Of a DNA stretch of 64,000 nucleotides, positions 55,611 through 62,452 are shown piece after piece. The notes below the pieces were generated by a model, which made no database searches, was not told the DNA's origin, and was given only the letters and a program-made list of their open reading frames with translations. The DNA is from Pseudomonadota bacterium (GTDB lineage: Bacteria > Pseudomonadota > Gammaproteobacteria > Burkholderiales > Burkholderiaceae_B): the NCBI GenBank assembly GCA_023425645.1, contig JAFACG010000050.1, positions 1 through 64,000 of the forward strand, in the 5' to 3' direction. Position 1 is the first letter of the stretch, and the number at the start of each line of letters is the position of its first letter. Both the position numbers and the translations under genes were made by a program.

Positions 55611-56242
55611 TTTCCGTTGTTGCGCGCCGTCTGGCGCTGGGCGCCATCCTGGGCGGCGCCGCCCTGCTGACGGCCTGCTCCGTGCTGCCCGCGCCCGAGT
55701 CGCTGACGTATTACCAGTTGCCCGCCGCCGCGCTGGCGGTCCAGCCGTCCGACCCGGCCCGCCAGGCGCTCATCCTGCAGGTGGACCGCCCCTATGCGGA
55801 CCGCGCGCTGGCCAGCCCGCGCATCATCGTGCTGCCCGACGGCAACCAGCTCAGCGCCTACCAGGGGGTGCGCTGGAGCGACGATGCGCCCACCCTGCTG
55901 CGCAACCGCCTGGCCGGGGCCTTGCGCGACGCCGGGCAGTTCCGCGCCGTGGCGCTGGACAGCGACGCCCTGGTGGCCGACTGGGAACTGAGCGGATCGC
56001 TGAATGCGTTCCAGGTGGCTTATGTGCAGGGCGCGCCGCGCGTGCGCATCCAGTTCGACGCCAATCTGCGCGACCAGCGCAACGGCGTCCTGCTGCAGAC
56101 GCGGCGCTTCACGCTCGAAGAGCCCGTGGATGGTACGGCGGTGCCGCAGGTCGTGCAGGCTTTCGGCCGGGCCGGCGACGCGCTGGCCCTGGAGATAAGC
56201 CAATGGCTGGGTTCGATTCCGGTCAGGACGGGGCTGCGTTGA
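55607..56242 (+). CDS. ABC-type transport auxiliary lipoprotein (PqiC-like)
   Basis: 211 residues. Lipobox LLTAC (Cys24) after a signal peptide, then the auxiliary-lipoprotein fold (YYQLPAA, ADRALASPRIIVLPDGNQLSAYQGVRWSDDAPTLLRNRL). PqiC-like lipoproteins form outer-membrane-facing partners of MCE systems. The ATG overlaps the MCE gene stop (ATGA), so it belongs to this transporter. Confidence 0.88.
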   Translation: MISVVARRLALGAILGGAALLTACSVLPAPESLTYYQLPAAALAVQPSDPARQALILQVDRPYADRALASPRIIVLPDGNQLSAYQGVRWSDDAPTLLRNRLAGALRDAGQFRAVALDSDALVADWELSGSLNAFQVAYVQGAPRVRIQFDANLRDQRNGVLLQTRRFTLEEPVDGTAVPQVVQAFGRAGDALALEISQWLGSIPVRTGLR

Positions 56243-56246
56243 GGCC

Positions 56247-56588
56247 ATGTACGAGTCGCGCAATCAGCCCCTGATCAGTTGGCGGCGCTTCGTCCTGCGC
56301 CTGCTGGTGCATGCCGCGTTCGGCGTTCTTTTCGTGGCCCTTTCCTTGCTGCTGGGGGCACTGGGCCATGTCTGGCTGGAGGAGAACGTGCACTGGCACG
56401 ATGCGGCCCTGAACGCCGCCATGATTGCGGGCGGCATCGGCCCCCTGATCCTGCCCGAGACCGTGGCCGGCAAGTTGTTCTTCGCGTTCTACGGGGCCTA
56501 CGTCAGCCTGGTGCTGGCCGCCACGTTCGGCCTGATCATCGCCCCGGTCCTGCATCGGGTGCTGCACGCCTTCCACCTGGAAGACTGA
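56247..56588 (+). CDS. Hypothetical membrane protein, 113 aa
   Basis: 113 residues with three hydrophobic segments (about residues 15-42, 55-68 and 76-104) including FVLRLLVHAAFGVLFVALSLLLGALGHVW. No recognised family. It starts 4 bp after the lipoprotein gene, so it is probably the last gene of the Mla-like operon, but codes for no known MCE component. Confidence 0.65.
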   Translation: MYESRNQPLISWRRFVLRLLVHAAFGVLFVALSLLLGALGHVWLEENVHWHDAALNAAMIAGGIGPLILPETVAGKLFFAFYGAYVSLVLAATFGLIIAPVLHRVLHAFHLED

Positions 56589-56615
56589 GCCGGGTCCGGC
56601 TTGGAAGGCGCCGCC

Positions 56616-57299
56616 TCAGCATTGGGCGGCGTTTTCTTTTTCCAGGCGGGCGATCAGGGCGGGCAGTTCGTCCATGCGGCGGAAGGTCTGGCGCACGCCC
56701 GCCAGCCGCATTTCTTCTTCGCGTCCGGCCACGGGGCAGTAGCCCAGCACGGTGGCGCCGGCCGCCATGCCGGCCGTGGCGCCGGTGACGCTGTCCTCCA
56801 CCACCACGCAGCGGGCCGGGTCCACGCCCAGTCCCGTCGCCGCTGCCAGGTAGACGTCCGGGTAGGGCTTGTTGCGCGGAGTCTCGGCGCCGCTGTAGAC
56901 GTGGCTTCCGAAATAGTCGCTCAGGCCGGTCTGCCCCAGCTGCAGGGTGAGCTTGGCGCGGTCGGCGCCCGAGGCGCAGGCGATCATGCCGGGTTTTTCG
57001 CGCAGGATGGCTTCGATGGCCGCCTTGACGCCGGGGATGGGCATGACCTCGCCGGACAGGGCATGGTTGCGGCGCATCCGGAAAGCCATGACCCATTCCA
57101 TGTCCAGGTCCTTGCCCGTCATCTCGCGCACCACGGGCAGCTCGTCCGGCAGGGCCTTGCCGATGAACCAGTCGTAGCACTGGTCGTAGCTCATCACCCA
57201 GCCTTCTTCCTCCAGCATGTCGCGCAGCACGCGGACCGTGATGGGTTCGCTGTCGACCAGCACGCCGTCGCAATCGAAGAGCACAGCGGAGAACGTCAT
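56616..57299 (-). CDS. HAD-family phosphatase (YieH-like)
   Basis: 227 residues. HAD motifs: FDCDGVLVDSEP (I, nucleophile Asp), CASGADRAKL (II), NKPYPDVYL (III) and VVEDSVTGATAG (IV). A C1-type helical cap lies between I and II. The substrate is likely a small phosphorylated metabolite (6-phosphogluconate or sugar phosphate in relatives) but cannot be set. Convergent with the Mla-like operon and divergent from TRAP 3. Confidence 0.88.
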   Translation of the reverse strand: MTFSAVLFDCDGVLVDSEPITVRVLRDMLEEEGWVMSYDQCYDWFIGKALPDELPVVREMTGKDLDMEWVMAFRMRRNHALSGEVMPIPGVKAAIEAILREKPGMIACASGADRAKLTLQLGQTGLSDYFGSHVYSGAETPRNKPYPDVYLAAATGLGVDPARCVVVEDSVTGATAGMAAGATVLGYCPVAGREEEMRLAGVRQTFRRMDELPALIARLEKENAAQC

Positions 57300-57332
57300 G
57301 GGTGAAACCTTTGCATCCAGAAACCGGGGGAA

Positions 57333-57346
57333 GTATCAGATGATAC
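57333..57346. promoter_or_regulatory. Candidate operator between HAD gene and TRAP 3
   Basis: GTATCA-GA-TGATAC inverted repeat in the AT-rich 210-bp divergent region. It shares GTATC/GATAC half-sites with the repeat ahead of TRAP 2. A further TGAGTATT...AATGCTCA repeat lies at 57444-57480, about 30 bp before the dctP start. Confidence 0.4.
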
Positions 57347-57509
57347 AGCAGGAGGAGGGGCACGCGTATTTCAGCAGCAAAAACAAGGGGCTGCAGGCAG
57401 TGTTGCATATTTTCCTAAGTGAAAACCCCGAGTCTTAAATAATTGAGTATTCATATATTCATTTCTAAAATAAATGCTCATAAGAAAACTTTCTTCGGGG
57501 ATATCCGTC

Positions 57510-58484
57510 ATGATTACCAAAACGACTCGAGTGGCGGCAGCCCTGCTGCTGGCGATGGGGATGGCCGGCGCCCAGGCGGCTGAAGTCACGCTGAAGGCGG
57601 TGTCGGTCTTTACCATGGACACCTTCTTCACCAAGCGCTTCAAGCAGTTCGTGGACAAGGTCAACGCCGAGGGCAAGGGCCTGGTGCAGATCAACGTGAT
57701 CGGCGGCCCGGAAGCGATTCCGCCGTTCGAAGTGGGCAACGCCCTGCGCGCCGGCGTGGTGGATTTCGCCAACACCACGGCCGTGTTCCACGCCAACCTG
57801 GTGCCCGAGGCGCTGGCCCTGACGCTGACGGAAAAGCCCATGAGCGAGCTGCGCCGGAACGGCGGCTACGAGCTGATGGACAAGATCCACCGCGAGAAGG
57901 CCAACATCACCTGGCTGGCCCGCACGACCGACGGCCTGCAGTACCACATCTACACCAACAAGCCCGTGACCTCGGCCGACCTGTCCGGCTTCAAGCTGCG
58001 CGGCGTGCCCGTCTACCTGGCGTTCTTCCGCGAGATCGGCGCCACGCCCCTGCAGATTCCGCCGGGCGAGGTCTACACCGCCCTGGAGCGCGGCGTGGTG
58101 GACGGCTATGGCTGGCCTTCGGTGGGCGTGATGGAAATGGGCTGGCATGAAAAGACCAAGTACCGCGTCGAGCCGGGCTTCTACAACGTGGAAGTGGGCT
58201 TTTTCATGAACCAGAAGAGCTGGGAAAAGCTGGACGACGAGCAGAAGGCCTTCATGCGCAAGCAGATCGAGTGGATGGAGTCCCAGAACGTCACCGAGCA
58301 CCAGATGGCGATCGACGAGAAGGCGGCCACGGAAAAAGCCGGCGTGCAGCCCCTGGTGCTGGAGCCTGAAGTGGCGCGCGCCCTGCGCACCAAGGCCTAC
58401 GAGGCCGGCTGGGCGGGCATCGACAAATCCAGCCCCAAGTATGCCGCGCAGCTGCGCGAGCTGTTCGGCGGCTACCAGCCCTGA
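57510..58484 (+). CDS. dctP: TRAP transporter substrate-binding protein DctP (TRAP 3)
   Basis: 324 residues from ATG 57510, signal peptide to about residue 24 (AQA-AE). DctP features: TLKAVSVFTMDTFFTKRFKQFVDKVNAEG, VIGGPEAIPPFEVGNALRAGVVDFAN, FKLRGVPVYLAFFREIGATPLQIPPGEVYTALERGVVDGY. An in-frame ATG at 57474 would add 12 residues without similarity. Cargo unknown; the acyl-CoA ligase cluster beyond the inverted repeat may be related. Confidence 0.92.
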   Translation: MITKTTRVAAALLLAMGMAGAQAAEVTLKAVSVFTMDTFFTKRFKQFVDKVNAEGKGLVQINVIGGPEAIPPFEVGNALRAGVVDFANTTAVFHANLVPEALALTLTEKPMSELRRNGGYELMDKIHREKANITWLARTTDGLQYHIYTNKPVTSADLSGFKLRGVPVYLAFFREIGATPLQIPPGEVYTALERGVVDGYGWPSVGVMEMGWHEKTKYRVEPGFYNVEVGFFMNQKSWEKLDDEQKAFMRKQIEWMESQNVTEHQMAIDEKAATEKAGVQPLVLEPEVARALRTKAYEAGWAGIDKSSPKYAAQLRELFGGYQP

Positions 58485-58509
58485 CGGAATCGTTTCAAGC
58501 GGCCTGAAT

Positions 58510-58545
58510 GTGGACATTGCGCCCTGGGTGCAGTGTCCACTTTTT
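58510..58545 (+). terminator. Stem-loop with U-tract between dctP and dctQ (TRAP 3)
   Basis: GTGGACATTGC (58510-58520) pairs with GCAGTGTCCAC (58530-58540; one G-U pair) and is followed by TTTTT. Lying 25 bp after dctP and 70 bp before dctQ, it looks like a partial terminator that would make the binding protein more abundant than the permeases. Confidence 0.72.
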
Positions 58546-58610
58546 GATGGCGCACATCCGGCCGGCCCATTCCGGTCCTGTCATTCACATTGTTCTGCGG
58601 AGAAGACGAC

Positions 58611-59135
58611 ATGTCTGCTGCAACCTCTCCGGAAGGCGCGCCTTCCAATCCGGCGTGGGGCCGTCCCTACGCGCTTCTGATGCATGCCTGCGGCGCCGTG
58701 GCGGCCCTGACCTTCGGGCTGATGAGCCTGCTGGTCTGCGCCGACGTGGTGCTGCGCAACCTGGGCTATGACGTGCTCTCCACCAGCGTGGAGATCACCG
58801 AGTACATGCTTATCATCGCCACCTTCGTGGCGGCGCCCTGGGTGCTGTACCTGGGCGGGCACATCCGCATCGACGTGCTGTTCAACACCTTGCCCCAGGG
58901 GGCGCAGCGCGCTCTGGACCTGGTCTCCAATCTGCTGGGCCTGGCGGTCAGCGCCGTGCTGGCCTGGCAATGCGCGGCCGTGGCGCTGGACGCTCATGAA
59001 CAGGGCGCCATGGTGTTCAAGGCGCTGGTGTTTCCGGAGTGGTGGCTGAACCTGCCGCTGCTGTTCGGCGCGGCCATGCTGGCGCTGGAGTTCCTGCGCC
59101 GCCTGCTGTCTACCCCCGCCACGCAAGGAGCCTGA
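58611..59135 (+). CDS. dctQ: TRAP transporter small permease DctQ (TRAP 3)
   Basis: 174 residues, four helices, with CADVVLRNLGYDVLSTSVEITEYMLIIATFVAAPWVLYLGGHIRIDVLF as the family core. The ATG at 58611 is set by GCGGAGAAG upstream. dctM follows after 2 bp. Confidence 0.9.
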   Translation: MSAATSPEGAPSNPAWGRPYALLMHACGAVAALTFGLMSLLVCADVVLRNLGYDVLSTSVEITEYMLIIATFVAAPWVLYLGGHIRIDVLFNTLPQGAQRALDLVSNLLGLAVSAVLAWQCAAVALDAHEQGAMVFKALVFPEWWLNLPLLFGAAMLALEFLRRLLSTPATQGA

Positions 59136-59137
59136 TC

Positions 59138-60460
59138 ATGGAATGGCAAATGGCATTGATCCTGATGCTGGGATCGCTTTTCCTGCTGATGGCCATCGGC
59201 ACGCCGGTGGTGTTCGCCTTCCTGTCGGTCAATCTGCTGGGCGCCTGGCTGTTCCTGGGCGAGGCCGCCGGCCTGGCCCAGTGGGCGCGCAACACGACCG
59301 CGTCGATAGGCAGCTTCTCGCTGACGCCCATCCCCTTGTTCGTGCTGATGGGCGAGGTGCTTTTCCATACGGGTCTGGCCTTCAAGGCCATTGATTCGAT
59401 CGAGCGCATGATCTCGCGCGTGCCCGGCAAGCTGTCCATCGTCAGCATCCTGGGCGGCACGACCTTCGCCACGCTGTCGGGCTCGTCCATCGCCAATACC
59501 GCCATGATGGGCGGGGTGATGCTGCCCGAGATGCTGCGCCGCGGCTACCACCCCACCATGGCCATGGGGCCCATCATGGCGGTGGGCGGCATCGCCATGC
59601 TGATCCCGCCGTCGGCCCTGGCCGTGATGCTGGGCAGCCTGGCCGGCATCTCCATCGAGCGCCTGCTGATCGGCGGCATCCTGCCCGGCATGCTGATGGC
59701 TCTGGGCTTCCTGGCCTACGTGGTGGTGCGCAGCCGCCTGCGTCCGCAGGACGCGCCCATGAGCGAGGATGACGAGGTCACGCGCCTGAAGGGCTGGGCG
59801 CTGTGGAAGCCTTTCGTGCTGAACGTGGTGCCGTTGCTGGGCATCTTCATCGCCGTGGTGGGCTCCATGCTGGCCGGCTGGGCTTCGCCCACGGAATCGG
59901 CCGCCATCGGCGTGCTGGCCTCCGTGCTGGCGACCATCGGCTATCGTGCCTTGACCCTGAAGGCGTTGTGGAAGAGCCTGATCGAGACCGCCAAGGTGTC
60001 CGTGGTGATCCTGTTCATCCTGGCCGCTTCCACGACTTTCGCGCAACTGCTGAGCTTCTCGGGCGCCAGCGCCGGTTTCCTGGGCATGATCAAGGACTAC
60101 AACCTCTCGCCCTTCGTGCTGGTGGTCTGCATGTTGCTGGTGCTGCTGGTGATGGGCATGGTGCTGGACCAGATCTCCATGATGATGATCGCTCTGCCCT
60201 TCTTCATGCCCCTGGCCCTGGCCGCCGGCGTGGACACGGTCTGGCTGGGCGTGATGATCCTGATCGCGCTGGAGATCGGCCTGTTGACTCCGCCCTTCGG
60301 CCTGCTGCTGATCGTGATGCAAAGCGTGGCTCCGCCCTCCATCCGCCTGCCGCAGATCTACAGCGCGGCCGTGCCCTTCCTGGTCATCGAGATCGGCGTG
60401 CTGGCCCTGGTGCTGTTCATCCCCTGGATCGCCCTGGGCCTGCCCGGCCTGATCGGGTGA
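59138..60460 (+). CDS. dctM: TRAP transporter large permease DctM (TRAP 3)
   Basis: 440 residues, polytopic. DctM motifs: IPLFVLMGEVLFHTGLAFKAID, FATLSGSSIANTAMMGGVMLPEM, IPPSALAVMLGSLAGISIERLLIGG, ASPTESAAIGV and LTPPFGLLLIVMQSVAPPSI. ATG 59138 follows the dctQ stop directly. Last gene of the operon, followed by a terminator. Confidence 0.93.
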   Translation: MEWQMALILMLGSLFLLMAIGTPVVFAFLSVNLLGAWLFLGEAAGLAQWARNTTASIGSFSLTPIPLFVLMGEVLFHTGLAFKAIDSIERMISRVPGKLSIVSILGGTTFATLSGSSIANTAMMGGVMLPEMLRRGYHPTMAMGPIMAVGGIAMLIPPSALAVMLGSLAGISIERLLIGGILPGMLMALGFLAYVVVRSRLRPQDAPMSEDDEVTRLKGWALWKPFVLNVVPLLGIFIAVVGSMLAGWASPTESAAIGVLASVLATIGYRALTLKALWKSLIETAKVSVVILFILAASTTFAQLLSFSGASAGFLGMIKDYNLSPFVLVVCMLLVLLVMGMVLDQISMMMIALPFFMPLALAAGVDTVWLGVMILIALEIGLLTPPFGLLLIVMQSVAPPSIRLPQIYSAAVPFLVIEIGVLALVLFIPWIALGLPGLIG

Positions 60461-60496
60461 TGCGACTGCCGGACGTCCGCAGTTCGCTGGAAAGCG

Positions 60497-60525
60497 AAAA
60501 GGCCACCCTTCGGGGAGGCTTTTTT
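60497..60525 (+). terminator. Intrinsic terminator after TRAP 3
   Basis: GCC-A-CCC-TTCG-GGG-A-GGC followed by TTTTTT, 36 bp after the dctM stop. A second small hairpin (TTCGCT-GGAA-AGCGAA, 60483-60498) precedes it. Confidence 0.85.
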
Positions 60526-60641
60526 GCTTTATGGCAGGGGATGCGGGCGCGGCATGCCATTTAGTTGAAGCAGGGAATGGCGCGGCTTCATCTTTAGGAG
60601 GCGCTAGGCCTATGCATGTCGGCTGATCGATTCAGTGGACA

Positions 60642-60892
60642 TTGTGAGCCGTCCAGGAGCCTGAGGGGGCCAGGCAGGGCGGGTCAGACGGCTTGCCGCA
60701 GGCGGGGGATTGCGCAGGGGGGCAAGCGTCCTTCTGTTCGAGTGGGACGCTTGTGTCTCGTCCGGGGGACGAGACACCCCACGAGTCAAGGACGCGCCCG
60801 GAGCGATCCTTCGACAAGGGCACCGGTGCGCAGCACCGGCAAGCCGTCAGCCCAGGCTGGCCCCCTCAGGCTCCTGGACGGCGTCTTCACAA
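60642..60892. repeat. Long nested inverted repeat with internal hairpins
   Basis: The only sizeable feature of the 512-bp gap 60461-60972 besides the terminator. Outer arms 60648-60673 and 60857-60882 are 26-bp perfect complements; TTGTGA/TCACAA extends them outward past a 4-nt bulge. Further in, GACGGCTTGCCG (60687-60698) pairs with CGGCAAGCCGTC (60837-60848). Inside are CAAGCGTCC/GGACGCTTG (60723-60753), TGTCTCGTCC-GGG-GGACGAGACA (60754-60776), GTC-AAGGA/TCCTT-c-GAC (60785-60815) and CCGGTGC/GCACCGG (60823-60839). No transposase frame or direct repeat at the ends. It could be a non-autonomous mobile element, an extragenic repeat or a structured RNA. Confidence 0.8.
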
Positions 60893-60972
60893 AGCCCATC
60901 CCTGGCAATCGAACAGCTCGCTTGTCGGAGTTTTGCATCAAGCCATATTCAATCTGCCTGGGAAAAGCGGAT

Positions 60973-61278
60973 TTATCCCTGCACAGGCTCCGCATGAATC
61001 CCGCCCTCCCGCATCACCAGCCGCACGGTGTCGCCGCGCTGGATGTGGGTGTCGTGCAGGCGGGCGATCAGCATGGGACCGGCCGCGCTGGCGATGGTGG
61101 CCAGCAGCACGTCGGCCTGGCCTTCGGGGCCGCGCTGCAGGCTGTGGGTCAGCTCCTGCACCGTGCCCGAATCGCAGGGCTCGGGCTGGAAATCGGCGCC
61201 GTGGCAGCGCGGGCACAGGTGGCGGGCGGGAAAAACGCGATGTTCGCAGCCCAGACAGCGGAAAACAGTGGGACTCAT
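60973..61278 (-). CDS. DUF35 (Zn-ribbon/OB-fold) protein
   Basis: 101 residues from ATG 61278. A rubredoxin-like zinc ribbon, CLGCEHRVFPARHLCPRC at residues 8-25, is followed by an OB-fold (LLATIASAAGPMLIARL...GDTVRLVM). DUF35 proteins are accessory partners of thiolase-like enzymes, as with ChsH2/Ltp2 in steroid side-chain breakdown. It overlaps the thiolase-like gene upstream by ATGA, which supports an obligate complex. Confidence 0.88.
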   Translation of the reverse strand: MSPTVFRCLGCEHRVFPARHLCPRCHGADFQPEPCDSGTVQELTHSLQRGPEGQADVLLATIASAAGPMLIARLHDTHIQRGDTVRLVMREGGIHAEPVQG

Positions 61279-62438
61279 GACAAGGACTCCAGGATCAGGG
61301 CGGTGGAACACATGCCGTAGCGGTACTCCACCATGCCGTAGCCGGTCACCAGGCCGAAGCGCGCTTGCGGCACCTGGCGCTCGCCCGCCTGGCCGCCCAG
61401 CTGGCGCATGACCTCCACCAGGCCGTGCAGGCTGCAGGCCGCTCCCGCCTGGCCGGCCGACAATTGGCCGCCGGACGTGTTCAGGGCCAGGCGGCCGGCG
61501 GCGATGTCCTCATGGATGAAGCGCTTGGCGTCCTGCGCCTGGAAAAAGCCCAGGTCCTGCAATTGCGCCAGCACCATCACCGGGTAGTCGTCGTAGATGC
61601 TGACCACGTCCATGTCCGCCGGGCTCAGGCCGCTTTGCGGCCACAGGTCCGGCGCCAGGCGCGCCAGGCCCGTGCTCAGGCCGTCGCCCTGCTGGTCGTC
61701 GATATTGTGCAGGCTGCGCAGCGCGCGCACCGTGATGGCGGGCCGCCCTTGCGCGGCCGGATGATCCTGGCGCGTCACGATGAGGGCGTTGGCGCCGTCC
61801 ACCACGGGCACGCAGTCCAGCCGGCCCAGCGGCCAGGACACGTCCGGCGCGTTCAGGTAGTCGTCCAGGCTCATGGGCGAGCGGTAGACGGCTTGCGGAT
61901 TCAGCGCCGCCCACTGGCGCTGGCGCATGACCAGGGCGCCGTAGTCGGCGCGCTCCAGGCCAAGCGCGCGCATCTGCGCGGCCGTGAGCATGGCGAACAC
62001 CTGGTTGGGGCTGCCCGCGCCCAGCGGGCGCAGGTGATCGCGCGTGGTCTGGTTGTAGTTCTCCACCAGGCGGCGGAAGTCCTCGGGCTCGAAGTGGTCG
62101 CCGGCCACGATGGCGATGGCGCGGGCGTCGCCCGCCTGCACCGCGCGTATGGCGTGCTGCAGGATGTTCAGGCCGCTGGCCCCGCCATTGCTGTCGTCCA
62201 TGATCCAGCGCGGCTGCAGGCCCAGCTTCCAGGCCAGGTCTATGGCCCGGTCCGGGCCGTGCGTGAAGGAAGCCACGCCCAGTCCGTCTATGTCGCTGGC
62301 GCGCAGGCCGGCTTCCTCGAGCGCTTGGCGGAAAGCCAGGGCCAGCAGCTCGGACGTGCTGCGCTGGCTGCGCCGCGTGTAGCTGACTTCCGTGGCGCCC
62401 AGCAGGCGCACATTGCCCAGATCGAATTGGCTTGTCAT
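61275..62438 (-). CDS. SCP-x/Ltp2-like thiolase-fold protein lacking the nucleophilic cysteine
   Basis: A 387-residue thiolase fold of the lipid-transfer-protein (nonspecific SCP2-thiolase) group. The position of the acyl-accepting Cys reads DDSNGGASGLNI, with Gly where true thiolases have Cys, and the usual GGHPxGATG reads LSAGQAGAACSLHG. Such enzymes with a DUF35 partner act as acyl-CoA retro-aldolases rather than thiolases in steroid catabolism; here the substrate is unknown. ATG 62438 gives MTSQFDLGNVRLLGATEV. Confidence 0.82.
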   Translation of the reverse strand: MTSQFDLGNVRLLGATEVSYTRRSQRSTSELLALAFRQALEEAGLRASDIDGLGVASFTHGPDRAIDLAWKLGLQPRWIMDDSNGGASGLNILQHAIRAVQAGDARAIAIVAGDHFEPEDFRRLVENYNQTTRDHLRPLGAGSPNQVFAMLTAAQMRALGLERADYGALVMRQRQWAALNPQAVYRSPMSLDDYLNAPDVSWPLGRLDCVPVVDGANALIVTRQDHPAAQGRPAITVRALRSLHNIDDQQGDGLSTGLARLAPDLWPQSGLSPADMDVVSIYDDYPVMVLAQLQDLGFFQAQDAKRFIHEDIAAGRLALNTSGGQLSAGQAGAACSLHGLVEVMRQLGGQAGERQVPQARFGLVTGYGMVEYRYGMCSTALILESLS

Positions 62439-62452
62439 GCAGGGCTCCCGAA

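Noticed and set aside
58994..60322. A 442-codon minus-strand frame opposite dctM (TRAP 3)
   Set aside because: The extreme His/Gln content is typical of the reverse strand of membrane-protein genes.
60642..60892. Interpretation of the inverted repeat as a CRISPR array or tRNA cluster
   Set aside because: There are no regularly spaced direct repeats, and none of the hairpins has tRNA arm lengths, a TTCGA loop in place, or a CCA end.
60616..61320. A plus-strand coding frame across the inverted repeat
   Set aside because: The frames there are broken up by the hairpins, have no ribosome-binding site, and run into the reverse strand of the DUF35 gene.
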